From a bacterium (GTDB lineage Bacteria; Vulcanimicrobiota; Vulcanimicrobiia; Vulcanimicrobiales; SCRA01): 14,482 nucleotides of DNA. The DNA lies in assembly GCA_028869325.1 (NCBI GenBank), contig JAGWST010000124.1, forward strand, positions 1-14,482, read 5' to 3'. Each line of letters begins with the position of its first letter. Position 1 is the stretch's first letter. A program made the position numbers and the translations under genes. Shown here piece by piece: positions 6,874-13,974 of this stretch. The notes under the pieces are model-generated. The model searched no databases, was not told the origin of the DNA, and saw only the letters and a program-made list of their open reading frames with translations.

Positions 6874-7417
6874 CGGCCGCGAGGAGGCAGCGCACCTGGA
6901 CGCACTGCGCCTGGAGCAGGTCTACCGCGAGCACGGGCGCCGCCTGCTGGCGATCGCCGCCTCGATCGTGCCGCGCGACGAGGCGAACGAGGTGCTCGAC
7001 GATGCGCTCCTCTCGTGGTGGCGTTCACCCTCGGCGCAGGATCCCGTGCGCGGCTCGCTTATCGGTTGGCTGGCGATCGTGGTGCGCCGCAAGGCGCTGG
7101 ACCGCCGGCGTGCCGCGCTGCGGCGCAGCGCCCGCGACCAGCGTTCGTTCGATGCGTCGCGCTTCGAACGGGATGCCGCCGAGGCGGCGTGCGTCGAACG
7201 AGACGTCATCGAAGTCGCCCGCTTGCGCGAGGCCGTGGCAACGCTGCCCGAGGAGCAGCGTCGAGCGCTCACGCTGGCGTACTTCGGCGGGCATACGCAC
7301 ACCGAGATCGCGGAGGCGCTCGCGCTGCCGCTGGGAACCGTCAAGAAGCGCATCGCGCTGGCGATGCGGCGCCTGCGTCGAGAGCTGGCGGAGGGGGACG
7401 ATCGTGCATCCGGATGA
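6842..7417 (+). CDS. ECF-type sigma-70 factor
   Basis: Extracytoplasmic-function sigma factor with only regions 2 and 4. Region 2 is at about residues 26-92 (QVYREHGRRLLAIAASIV, WWRSPSAQ, GSLIGWLAIVVRRKALDRRR). Region 4 is at 128-181 (RLREAVATLPEEQRRALTLA, then YFGGHTHTEIAEALALPLG and TVKKRIALAMRRLRREL, the helix-turn-helix that reads the -35 box). Start is ambiguous. ATG 6842 gives 191 residues and overlaps the phosphoesterase by 32 bases but lacks a near SD. A strong GAGGAGG (6881-6887) sits eight bases before an in-frame CTG at 6896, which would give 173 residues and remove only unconserved sequence. An in-frame ATG at 6788 is too far upstream. The end overlaps the anti-sigma gene by 14 bases, the usual coupling of the two. 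Target promoters are not known; self-regulation of this operon is the natural guess. Confidence 0.9.
   Translation: MLESTICRSTDGREEAAHLDALRLEQVYREHGRRLLAIAASIVPRDEANEVLDDALLSWWRSPSAQDPVRGSLIGWLAIVVRRKALDRRRAALRRSARDQRSFDASRFERDAAEAACVERDVIEVARLREAVATLPEEQRRALTLAYFGGHTHTEIAEALALPLGTVKKRIALAMRRLRRELAEGDDRASG
6881..6887 (+). promoter_or_regulatory. Strong Shine-Dalgarno inside the 5' part of the sigma factor frame
   Basis: GAGGAGG is an excellent SD with no ATG, GTG or TTG at correct distance in the sigma frame; only CTG (6896) fits. It may define a CTG start or may be chance coding sequence (Arg-Glu-Glu). Confidence 0.4.
7390..7397 (+). promoter_or_regulatory. Ribosome binding site of the anti-sigma factor
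   Basis: GGAGGGGG ends six bases before GTG 7404 and lies inside the sigma factor gene. It supports GTG 7404 as the start although the frame is open much further upstream. Confidence 0.7.
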
Positions 7418-8036
7418 GAGCCTCGAGCTCTACGCGCTCGGTGATCTGGACGAGCAGGAGCGGCGCGAGATCGAGCGCCACGTCGCCGGCTGCGCGGCGT
7501 GCGCTCGCCGGCTGGCGGCCGCCGGCGAGGTGATCGCCGACCTTGCGGGCCTCCTGCCCGACGCAGGGCAGCCCGTCCGCGCCGCCGCCACGCCGAGATC
7601 GCCGTGGCGCACGGCAACGCTCTTGGCCGTGGCGGCAACCTTCGTCTTTGCGCTGATCAGCGGTGTGCTGCTGCTGCGCCTGGATGCCCAGCGCGCGGAG
7701 ATCGCGCGGCTGCAGGCGCCGCAGATTGCGATGGCGAGCGGGCACTTCGCGCACGTCCAACTGCGCGCGACCTCCGGCGCGGGCCCGGGTGGAAAGGTGA
7801 TCTTCAATCTGGACCGCCGCTGGATATACGTGCTGGTCGACGCGCGTGGCCCCTACCGGTTGTGGATCCAGCGCAACGGACGCTGGGATGACGGCGGAGC
7901 GATGCTGGGCGATCCCGCCTTCGCCGTCGTGCGCGGCGGCGCTGACGCCGTGGCCGTGAGCGCGGCGGATGCACCGCAGACGGAGGCGATCCTCCGCGCG
8001 CAGATTCCGCGCGCCGCGCTGCACGCCATCCCGTAG
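7404..8036 (+). CDS. Membrane-anchored zinc-finger anti-sigma factor (RskA-like)
   Basis: A 210-residue regulator that should hold the ECF sigma factor at the membrane until a signal frees it. The cytoplasmic N-terminus has the anti-sigma zinc motif His-x3-Cys-x2-Cys (ERHVAGCAACARRL: His26, Cys30, Cys33). One transmembrane helix is at about 70-91 (TATLLAVAATFVFALISGVL). A short charged linker (RLDAQRAEIARLQ) may be coiled. The outer domain has the RskA-like features: ASGHFAHVQLRATS, GKVIFNLDRRWIYVLV, YRLWIQRNG, and a final TEAILRAQIPRAAL. Start GTG 7404 is chosen for its SD and because the zinc motif starts about 25 residues later. It overlaps the sigma gene by 14 bases. Confidence 0.9.
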   Translation: MHPDESLELYALGDLDEQERREIERHVAGCAACARRLAAAGEVIADLAGLLPDAGQPVRAAATPRSPWRTATLLAVAATFVFALISGVLLLRLDAQRAEIARLQAPQIAMASGHFAHVQLRATSGAGPGGKVIFNLDRRWIYVLVDARGPYRLWIQRNGRWDDGGAMLGDPAFAVVRGGADAVAVSAADAPQTEAILRAQIPRAALHAIP

Positions 8037-8069
8037 GATGATCCGGCGCGATGTGGGCTGCGTGGTCGA

Positions 8070-9302
8070 TCAGGCGTAGAGGTAGAAGGGCGTGGCGGCC
8101 GCTTTGAAGGCCGCGGTTGCCGCTGTCCACTCGCCGATGATCGCGGCGGACGAGTGGTGCGCCTGCAAGCCGCGCCGGAAGGCATCAGTGCCCCAATCGC
8201 GATCGAGCTCGCTGCCGTAGCGCAGCCCGTGCGGAGCGAGGTCTCTGAGCGCGACCGCGATCTCCACGGACGTGGGAACCCCACGATAGCGGCGGTAGTC
8301 GTAGATCACCAACTCGACGCCGGGGACGATCTGCTTGGCATAGCGGCCGAAGAACGGCTGCCAGTAGCCCGGCCGAAAGTAGACGCCGGGCAGGTCGCGC
8401 GCGTTCAGATCCTCGGCGAGACGCTCGCCGCTCACGCCCGGCAGGCCCGCAAGGAAGAAGGGCTTGGTCGTGCCGACGCCGTTGAAGACACCGATGCCGT
8501 CCAGCAGCCCCGTGGTGAGAAAGGGAAAGCAGGTCTCCCACGTCGGGATGTTCGGCGAGGTCTGCACCCACTGCAATCCCGTGTCGGGCCAGAGCATCGC
8601 GCGCCTCCAGCCGTCCATCGCCACGACGTGCAGCGCGCAGCCGATGCCGAAGTGCTCGTTTATCATGCCCGCCAGCTCGCCGATCGTCATGCCGTGGCGC
8701 AGCGCCATCGGGTAGAGGCTGATGAAGGAGCGATAGCGCGGATCGAGGACCGGCCCCTCGATCGTTGCGCCGCCCAGCGGGTTGGGGCGATCCAGTACCC
8801 AGACCTCGCGGCCGTGCTCTTTGGCCGACTCCATCACGTAGGCAAGCGTGGAGACGTAGGTGTAGTCACGGTCGCCGACGTCTTGCAAGTCGACCAGCAG
8901 CACCTCGACGTCGGCCAGCATGGCGGCACTGGGCCTGCGCTGCGCGCCGTACAGGGAGTAGACGGGGATGCCCGTGACCGGATCGACGGAGGATGCGACG
9001 CGCGCTCCCGCCACAGCGGCCCCGCGCAATCCGTGCTCCGGCGCGTAGAGCGCGCGGAGGCAGATGCGCGGATCGCGGTGCACCGCGTCGACGACGGAGG
9101 TGAGGCGCGAGGTGACGCCCGTCGGATTGGTCACGATGCCGACGCAGCGGCCGCGCAGGCGCTCGATCTCGCGCGCCAGGAAGACGTCGTCGCCGAGGGC
9201 GAGGTTCGCGGCCGGAAGCGCGGCGGCCGCTGCGCGTCGCCGCTGCATCGCGGCCGAGGCGGCGGCGGCGACCGACGCGGAGATGAAGGTGGAGCGTCTC
9301 AC
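8070..9302 (-). CDS. namZ: DUF1343/GH171 exo-beta-N-acetylmuramidase (NamZ-like)
   Basis: A 410-residue protein of the DUF1343 family (GH171), whose member NamZ of Bacillus subtilis removes N-acetylmuramic acid from the non-reducing end of peptidoglycan fragments. Signs in order: GRCVGIVTNPTGVT (51-64), LYAPEHGLRGA with Glu89/His90 in the putative active-site loop, IPVYSLYG (112-119), VEVLLVDLQDVGDRDYTYV (132-150), VWVLDRPNPLGG (168-178), EGPVLDP, SLYPMALRHGMTIGELAGM, and SPNIPTWETCFPF. The N-terminus MRRSTFISASVAAAASA looks like an export signal with paired arginines. The start is GTG 9302, whose bases overlap the TGA of queE (GTGA). It has no SD of its own, so it is translated by coupling. 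An in-frame extension into queE lacks family similarity. Confidence 0.88.
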   Translation of the reverse strand: MRRSTFISASVAAAASAAMQRRRAAAAALPAANLALGDDVFLAREIERLRGRCVGIVTNPTGVTSRLTSVVDAVHRDPRICLRALYAPEHGLRGAAVAGARVASSVDPVTGIPVYSLYGAQRRPSAAMLADVEVLLVDLQDVGDRDYTYVSTLAYVMESAKEHGREVWVLDRPNPLGGATIEGPVLDPRYRSFISLYPMALRHGMTIGELAGMINEHFGIGCALHVVAMDGWRRAMLWPDTGLQWVQTSPNIPTWETCFPFLTTGLLDGIGVFNGVGTTKPFFLAGLPGVSGERLAEDLNARDLPGVYFRPGYWQPFFGRYAKQIVPGVELVIYDYRRYRGVPTSVEIAVALRDLAPHGLRYGSELDRDWGTDAFRRGLQAHHSSAAIIGEWTAATAAFKAAATPFYLYA

Positions 9303-9874
9303 CGTATGCCGATGAACTTGTGCGTCTGCAGCGAGAGGCGGTAGCGCGACGGATGCGCGAGCGCGGCCTCCACGGCGAGAGCGATGTTCTTGGGTTTGTT
9401 GCCCTCGGGCTGTAGCCAGATCGTCGCATCGCCGCGCCACGGCGCCGAGAGCCACTCCTCGGGGACGCGGCCGTCGACGATCAGCTTCGCCTCGTCGGCG
9501 CGCTCGGCCATGCGGGGATCGAGGCGTTCCTTCGGTGAGACGGTGAGCCAGACGGAGGGCGGGAGCTCGACGAACGTGGTGCCGTTGGACTCGATGTGGA
9601 CGTCGAAGCCGCGCTCGATCAGACGCGCGACGAGCCGCTGGCTCTCACGCTGGATCAACGGCTCGCCGCCCGTCAGGACCACGAAGCGGCAGCCGCCCCC
9701 GAGCTCCTCGACGCGCGCCACGATCTCGTCGACGCCGGCGTCGAACTTGTAGCTGTAGTCCGTGTCGCAGAAGCGGCACGCCAGATTGCAGCCGGCGGCG
9801 CGCACGAAGACGGCCGGCGTTCCCGTCCAGGCTCCCTCGCCCTGGAGCGTGTAGAAGATCTCCGCGAGCCTCAT
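9299..9874 (-). CDS. queE: 7-carboxy-7-deazaguanine synthase (radical SAM)
   Basis: A 191-residue radical SAM enzyme that converts 6-carboxytetrahydropterin to 7-carboxy-7-deazaguanine, the ring-contracting step in queuosine synthesis. Visible: EIFYTLQGEGAWTGTPAVFV (5-24, the QueE substrate-binding start), the 4Fe-4S cluster motif CNLACRFCDTDYSY with Cys29, Cys33, Cys36 (CX3CX2C, the spacing found in many QueE), and VLTGGEPLIQ (67-75), the SAM-binding GGE motif. It also has HIESNGT, SPKERL and LQPEGN. The C-terminus HKFIGIR is conserved in QueE. The start ATG 9874 overlaps the queD TGA stop (ATGA), and its own stop overlaps the GTG of the muramidase gene. The frame is open further upstream, but only this ATG gives the expected N-terminus. 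Confidence 0.95.
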   Translation of the reverse strand: MRLAEIFYTLQGEGAWTGTPAVFVRAAGCNLACRFCDTDYSYKFDAGVDEIVARVEELGGGCRFVVLTGGEPLIQRESQRLVARLIERGFDVHIESNGTTFVELPPSVWLTVSPKERLDPRMAERADEAKLIVDGRVPEEWLSAPWRGDATIWLQPEGNKPKNIALAVEAALAHPSRYRLSLQTHKFIGIR

Positions 9875-10224
9875 CGTTCCAGCATAGCGTACGCGGTCGC
9901 CGTCTCCCACAGGACCAAGCGGCGCAGACTCGGCAGCTCCGGCTCCAAGCGCGCCCAGATCCACTGCGCGATCTCCTCGGCGGTGGGATTGGCGATCAAC
10001 GTGTTGAGATCGTTGTGATCGAGCTGCTCCACGACCGTACGCCGAACCAGCGCCTTGAGATCGGCGAAATCCATGACCATCCCCGTGGCCGGGCCGTCCT
10101 CTTGGAGCCCGCCCTCGACGACCACCTCCAACCGGTAGGAGTGCCCGTGCGGACGACTGCACTTGCCGGGATGGTGGGGGAGAACGTGGGCCGCCTCGAA
10201 GCCGAAGAACGTTCCAATCTTCAT
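9871..10224 (-). CDS. queD: 6-carboxytetrahydropterin synthase
   Basis: A 117-residue cytoplasmic enzyme of the 6-pyruvoyl-tetrahydropterin synthase fold that makes 6-carboxy-5,6,7,8-tetrahydropterin from dihydroneopterin triphosphate, the first dedicated step of queuosine/7-deazaguanine synthesis. Zinc histidines: FEAAH (His13) and HGHSY (His26, His28). The catalytic Cys22 is in PGKCSRPHGH. Also seen are TGMVMDFADLK (47-57), LDHNDLN (68-74), NPTAEEIAQWIW (79-90) and LWETATAYA with Glu107 of the catalytic set. Full length for bacterial QueD. First of the queD-queE-muramidase unit and divergent from the DUF4438 gene, with 60 bases between starts. Neither queC, queF nor folE is present here, so the rest of the pathway must be elsewhere. 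Confidence 0.95.
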   Translation of the reverse strand: MKIGTFFGFEAAHVLPHHPGKCSRPHGHSYRLEVVVEGGLQEDGPATGMVMDFADLKALVRRTVVEQLDHNDLNTLIANPTAEEIAQWIWARLEPELPSLRRLVLWETATAYAMLER

Positions 10225-10270
10225 CGTATCGCCCGGAGCGTTCCGCCCAGGGGCGAGGCTTCCTTGCCTG

Positions 10271-10278
10271 GAGAGGGG
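10271..10278 (+). promoter_or_regulatory. Ribosome binding site of the DUF4438 gene
   Basis: GAGAGGGG ends six bases before ATG 10285. It decides the start, because the frame stays open about 270 bases further upstream into sequence antisense to queD. Confidence 0.7.
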
Positions 10279-10284
10279 TACTCG

Positions 10285-11151
10285 ATGGCTCTGCGCACCA
10301 ATCGCGATCGCCTACTCACCGTCGCCGTCGGCGGCGAGGTCGCCCCCGCGGCGTTCGGGGCGAATCCCTACGATGTCACCGCGGACGGGCGAGCGATCAT
10401 CGTTCCGGGCATGGGCAGCGTCAACCTCAACGTGCGCGTCGACGATCCTGCGCTCGGCTGGGTCGCCGATCATGTGGAGCCTGCGGTCAGCGCTCGCGCG
10501 CGCGACGATAAGGAGAACGTCGGCTTCTGCCTCTTGGCTTGCGTGGGAAACCGCGCAACCGTCATGAGCGGCGAGGCCAAAGGAGCCACCGGCGTGGTGA
10601 CGGGGAAGCACGGCGGCATCGAGCACGTCTTGATCGATTTCCCAGACGAGATCCTCGAGCGGCTCGCCGTCGGCGACAAGATCTCCGTGCGCGCGAGCGG
10701 ACAAGGCCTGGCGCTCCCGGATCTCCCTTCCGTGCGCATCTTCAACCTGGACCCGGATCTCTTCGAGCGGCTCGGCTGCGAGGCGGCCGGCGACCGGCTG
10801 CGCGTGCGTGTGGCAAAGGTGGTCCCTGCCGCGGTGATGGGCAGTGGGCTCGGCCGCGACAACGTCTACCGCGGCGATTACGACATCCAGATGTTCTCAC
10901 CGGACATCGTGGCGGAGTACGCTCTGGAGAGCCTGCGCCTGGGCGACGTGGTCGCGATCCAGAACGCCGAGCACTCTTACGGGCGCATCTACAAGACGGG
11001 GGCGGTCTCTATCGGCGTAGTGGCCCACGGCGCCTCGGCGATCGCGGGCCACGGCCCGGGCGTGACCTCGCTGATGACCTCCGGCGAGGGAAAGATCGAT
11101 CTTGTCGTGGATCCGCGCGCCAACATCGCCGAGATCTTGGGGCTACGTTAG
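10285..11151 (+). CDS. DUF4438 family protein, function unknown
   Basis: A 288-residue protein that I recognise as DUF4438 (a family known from Thermotoga and other bacteria, with a structure but no established role). It has no signal peptide or membrane segment, so it should be cytoplasmic. Conserved-looking stretches: IIVPGMGSVNLNVRVDDPAL near residues 36-55, ENVGFCLLACVGNRATVMSG, GATGVVTGKHGGIEHVLIDF, VMGSGLGRDNVYRGDYDIQM, and IGVVAHGASAIAGHGPGV (243-260) with two His-Gly pairs. The abundance of conserved Gly, Asp and His suggests a metal or ligand site, but this is inference. Start ATG 10285 has a good SD. It is divergent from queD, and its stop overlaps the facing methyltransferase gene by 9 bases. 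Confidence 0.82.
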   Translation: MALRTNRDRLLTVAVGGEVAPAAFGANPYDVTADGRAIIVPGMGSVNLNVRVDDPALGWVADHVEPAVSARARDDKENVGFCLLACVGNRATVMSGEAKGATGVVTGKHGGIEHVLIDFPDEILERLAVGDKISVRASGQGLALPDLPSVRIFNLDPDLFERLGCEAAGDRLRVRVAKVVPAAVMGSGLGRDNVYRGDYDIQMFSPDIVAEYALESLRLGDVVAIQNAEHSYGRIYKTGAVSIGVVAHGASAIAGHGPGVTSLMTSGEGKIDLVVDPRANIAEILGLR

Positions 11152-11676
11152 CGTCGTAGTCAACAACGCGCTCCACGAGAGCTGCCCGCTTTCGAGGGCC
11201 AACAACGCGGCCTTGACATCGATGCCGCCGCCGAAGCCCGTCAATGCGCCGCCGGAGCCGATGACGCGATGGCAGGGTACGATGATCGGAATCGGGTTCT
11301 GGCCGTTGGCATGCCCGACGGCGCGCGAAGCCGTGGGGTTGCCCAGGCGCTCCGCGATGGCGCCGTACGTCGTGGTGGTGCCGTATGGGACGCGGCGCAG
11401 CTCCTCCCAGACGCGCAATTGAAAGGGCGTCCCGCGCGGCGCCAGCGGCAGATCGAACTCACGCCGCGTTCCGGCGAAGTAGGCTTCCAGCTGCGCGGCG
11501 GCCTCGCGCGTCGGCCCCTCGTCGCTGCGCACGCACGCACCGGCACGCTCCAACGCGGCGATGGTCTGCGCGGGATCGCGGCGGGCGAACTCCACCTGGG
11601 TCACGGCGCCGGTTTCGTCGGCGACGACGGTGAGCTGTCCGATCGGCGAATCGAGCATTTGAATGTAGCGCATCAT
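11143..11676 (-). CDS. ogt: Methylated-DNA--protein-cysteine S-methyltransferase
   Basis: A 177-residue suicide repair protein that moves the alkyl group from O6-alkylguanine (or O4-alkylthymine) in DNA onto its own cysteine. The active site is IIVPCHRVIGSGG with Cys135. The helix-turn-helix that flips the base out is GNPTASRAVGHANGQNP (112-128, Arg118 finger). FQLRVWEELRRVPYGTTTTY is the conserved family stretch before it, and the N-terminal ribonuclease-like domain begins SPIGQLTVVADE. The C-terminal LTGFGGGIDVKAALLALE is typical. Two adjacent ATGs (11676 and 11673) can start it. The 3' end runs 9 bases into the convergent DUF4438 gene. It is likely a separate unit from the hydrolase upstream. 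Confidence 0.95.
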   Translation of the reverse strand: MMRYIQMLDSPIGQLTVVADETGAVTQVEFARRDPAQTIAALERAGACVRSDEGPTREAAAQLEAYFAGTRREFDLPLAPRGTPFQLRVWEELRRVPYGTTTTYGAIAERLGNPTASRAVGHANGQNPIPIIVPCHRVIGSGGALTGFGGGIDVKAALLALESGQLSWSALLTTTLT

Positions 11677-11749
11677 GGTCTTAGAACACCTCGCGTCGAT
11701 ACCCCGTTACATTGCCTCACCAGGGGTGATCGCCTGCCGGTCCTTGCCG

Positions 11750-12637
11750 TCACGGCGCCGCATCGTCGATGAGCTCGACGATGAGCGGGTTGACCAGCGG
11801 CGCGTACGAGCCGCTGACGGCCGGTTCGATGATATCGTGACTCCAAGGCAGATGCCGCCAGACGACGATGCTCGCACGCTCGGGGGCTCGCTCCAGCCAG
11901 CGCGCTCCGAGACGGTGTGCGGCCGCGTTGTTCACGGAGGTCTCGTGCGCGTTGAGCACCAGGGTTAGGCGCCTGGCGGCCGGCGGCTCGCGCTGTGCCA
12001 GCCCTTGAGTCTGCGCGGCGATCTCGAGCACAGCGCCGAGCGCACGGCTGGCAAAGCGTGGGTAACCATGCTCGGTCTGGGCCGATCGCTCGCGCAGGCG
12101 CGGGTCCCACCACATGAAGCGGTTGGGCAGCGCGCGTAACGCCAGACCGCAGGCCGGGCCCATGGCCGGCGGGAGGGCGGCGAATCCGAGAAACGGCGCG
12201 ATGGATACGGCATGATCGATCTCGGCGCAGCGCTGGCCCAACCACGCCGCCAGCGTGCCGCCCATCGAGAATCCCGCCACGGTGAGCCGCGCGCCGAGAC
12301 CGCGAGCGATCGCCGTCGCCTCCGCGGCCGCCTCACGGAGCTCCGCCGCCCGCAGATCGGCCAGCGCATCCGTCATGCGATCGCGCAGACCGTGGCGCGG
12401 CATGCGCGGCACCAGCACGTTGTGTCCGCGCCGGTGGAGCCCTTCCGCCAGCTCCGCGAACTGCGGCGGCGCGCTGGTCAGACCGTGCAAGAAGAGCGTC
12501 ACTCGCCGCGCCGGCTCGGCGTGCACGTAGGCGCGCGTTCGCGAGTGCTCAGCGACCTCGCCGTCGTCCCGCGCGCGAAGGCGATCGAGCCGCGCGAGAG
12601 CCTCGCGAAAGGCCTCGCGCGCCCGCGCGCCGTCCAT
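11750..12637 (-). CDS. Alpha/beta hydrolase (carboxylesterase-like)
   Basis: A 295-residue alpha/beta-hydrolase-fold enzyme without a signal peptide; substrate unknown, an ester or thioester is likely. Visible: VTLFLHGLTSAPPQFAELAE (46-65, the HG oxyanion element), NVLVPRMPRHGL, and the nucleophile elbow AGFSMGGT with Ser124. SIAPFLGF and a cap segment rich in Pro/Trp (LPNRFMWWDP) follow, then LVLNAHETSVNN where Glu232 occupies the place of the usual acid Asp, and LPWSHDIIEP with His267. The ATG at 12637 begins 8 bases after the E2 stop (12646), and there is no obvious SD, so it is probably translated by coupling within the dehydrogenase operon. Upstream in-frame sequence belongs to the E2 gene in another frame. 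Confidence 0.85.
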   Translation of the reverse strand: MDGARAREAFREALARLDRLRARDDGEVAEHSRTRAYVHAEPARRVTLFLHGLTSAPPQFAELAEGLHRRGHNVLVPRMPRHGLRDRMTDALADLRAAELREAAAEATAIARGLGARLTVAGFSMGGTLAAWLGQRCAEIDHAVSIAPFLGFAALPPAMGPACGLALRALPNRFMWWDPRLRERSAQTEHGYPRFASRALGAVLEIAAQTQGLAQREPPAARRLTLVLNAHETSVNNAAAHRLGARWLERAPERASIVVWRHLPWSHDIIEPAVSGSYAPLVNPLIVELIDDAAP

Positions 12638-12645
12638 CGCGTAGC

Positions 12646-13953
12646 TCAGAGCGCGCCGGTCGGTCCCATCGCCTCGAGCCGCGCCTTGACGGCGTTGAGA
12701 AAACGACTGGCGATCAGGCCGTCGATCACGCGATGGTCGAGGCTCAGGCAGACGTTCATCATCGAACGGATCGCGATGGCGTCGTCCTTGGTAACCACGG
12801 GCCTCCTGATCACCGTCTCCATCGTCACGATGCCGGCTTGACCGGCGTTGATGATGGGCGCCGAGGCGACCGAGCCGTTGGCGCCGACGTTGTTGACCGT
12901 GAACGTGCCGCCTTGCAGATCGTCCACGGAGAGACGGTTGCGGCGTGCCCTTTCGATGAGATCGCCGGCGGCGGTGGCCAGACCCTTGATCCCAAGACGG
13001 TCGGCATTGCGGATCACCGGCACGACCAGATTGGTCTCCAAGCCGACCGCGATGCCCAGGTTGATCTCGGCGTTGATGTGGATTCCCTCCGGCGTCCACT
13101 TCGCGTTGAGCAACGGATGCTGCGCGATCGCCTCAACCACCGCGCGCAGCATGAACGGCAGCAGTGTCAGCGCGTGGCCCGTCTGCCGTTGGAACTCCTC
13201 CTTTTCGCGCGAGCGCCAGGCCCAGACGTTGGTGACGTCGACTTCCACCATCGACCACGCATGCGGTGCCGTATGCTTCGACTCCAGCATGCGTTCGGCG
13301 ATGATGCGGCGCGCCGGCGTGAGTGGTATCGTCTGACCCAATTGAGGATGGGCGTACATCGCCGCCGCGCCGTGCGGCGGCGCGGGGACCGGCTTCGCGA
13401 TATCCTGCGTGGAATGGAACGCCTCGCCGGCGTAGGGCATCGCCCCGAGGCCCTGCGGCTGGCCCCCGCCTCGGACGAGTGCGAGGACGTCGTCAGCGGT
13501 GACTCGGCCGTTCTGTCCCGTGCCGCGGATCGCGGCGATCACCACGTTGTGCTCGCGTGCCAGCCTGCGCACCGCCGGCGAGGCGTGCACGCTGGCGGCG
13601 CTGATCACGGCGCCGGAGCCGGTGGCGGTCTGCGCGCCCGGGGAGCGCGCCTGTCCATTGGCGGCGCCGTTTGCCATTACGGCGGGGGCGGTCACCGGTG
13701 CGGGGGGCGCTTCGCGCCCATCGTCGATGACGGCGATGGGGGCGCCGCAGGGAACGGTCTCGCCCTCCTTGACCAGGATCTCTTTGATGATGCCGGTGGC
13801 CGGCGAGGGAACCTCGGCGTTGACCTTGTCCGTGGAGACCTCGACGAACGCCTCGTACTTCTCGACCGGATCGCCGACGTTCTTGAGCCACTGCGCGACG
13901 GTGCCTTCGGTGACCGACTCGCCCAACTGCGGCATGGTGATGGTGGTCGCCAT
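12646..13953 (-). CDS. Dihydrolipoyl acyltransferase, E2 of a 2-oxoacid dehydrogenase complex
   Basis: A 435-residue E2 core subunit that passes the acyl group from lipoyl-lysine to CoA. Order: lipoyl domain 1-80 with VEVSTDKVNAEVPSPATG (lipoyl Lys43); flexible Ala/Pro linker 80-123; E1/E3-binding domain ASPAVRRLAREHNV to NGRVTADDVLAL (124-160); second Ala/Pro/Gly linker; catalytic domain from TPARRIIAERMLESKHTAPH (212-231) to LSLDHRVIDG with His407 and Asp411. GGTFTVNNVGANGS (348-361) is the conserved motif before it. One lipoyl domain and full length. It lies 21 bases after the E1 beta stop and just before the hydrolase. The E1 beta neighbour is most like branched-chain type, so branched-chain 2-oxoacids are the preferred guess; pyruvate or acetoin cannot be excluded. 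Confidence 0.95.
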   Translation of the reverse strand: MATTITMPQLGESVTEGTVAQWLKNVGDPVEKYEAFVEVSTDKVNAEVPSPATGIIKEILVKEGETVPCGAPIAVIDDGREAPPAPVTAPAVMANGAANGQARSPGAQTATGSGAVISAASVHASPAVRRLAREHNVVIAAIRGTGQNGRVTADDVLALVRGGGQPQGLGAMPYAGEAFHSTQDIAKPVPAPPHGAAAMYAHPQLGQTIPLTPARRIIAERMLESKHTAPHAWSMVEVDVTNVWAWRSREKEEFQRQTGHALTLLPFMLRAVVEAIAQHPLLNAKWTPEGIHINAEINLGIAVGLETNLVVPVIRNADRLGIKGLATAAGDLIERARRNRLSVDDLQGGTFTVNNVGANGSVASAPIINAGQAGIVTMETVIRRPVVTKDDAIAIRSMMNVCLSLDHRVIDGLIASRFLNAVKARLEAMGPTGAL

Positions 13954-13974
13954 GTTACTGCTCTACCTCGCGAA

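Noticed and set aside
8154..9344. 396-codon plus-strand open frame opposite the DUF1343 gene
   Set aside because: Composition is that of an antisense shadow, and the minus-strand protein shows continuous family similarity.
9303..9455. In-frame N-terminal extension of the DUF1343 gene
   Set aside because: It lies inside queE in another frame, and the GTG at 9302 begins a sensible export signal.
11717..11729. TCACC-agg-GGTGA inverted repeat between the hydrolase and ogt
   Set aside because: Only a 5-bp stem with no T-run; likely chance, so not called a terminator.
12638..13099. N-terminal extension of the hydrolase frame into the E2 gene
   Set aside because: The extension is Arg/Gly/Asp-rich out-of-frame E2 sequence; the ATG at 12637 fits the family start and the operon spacing.
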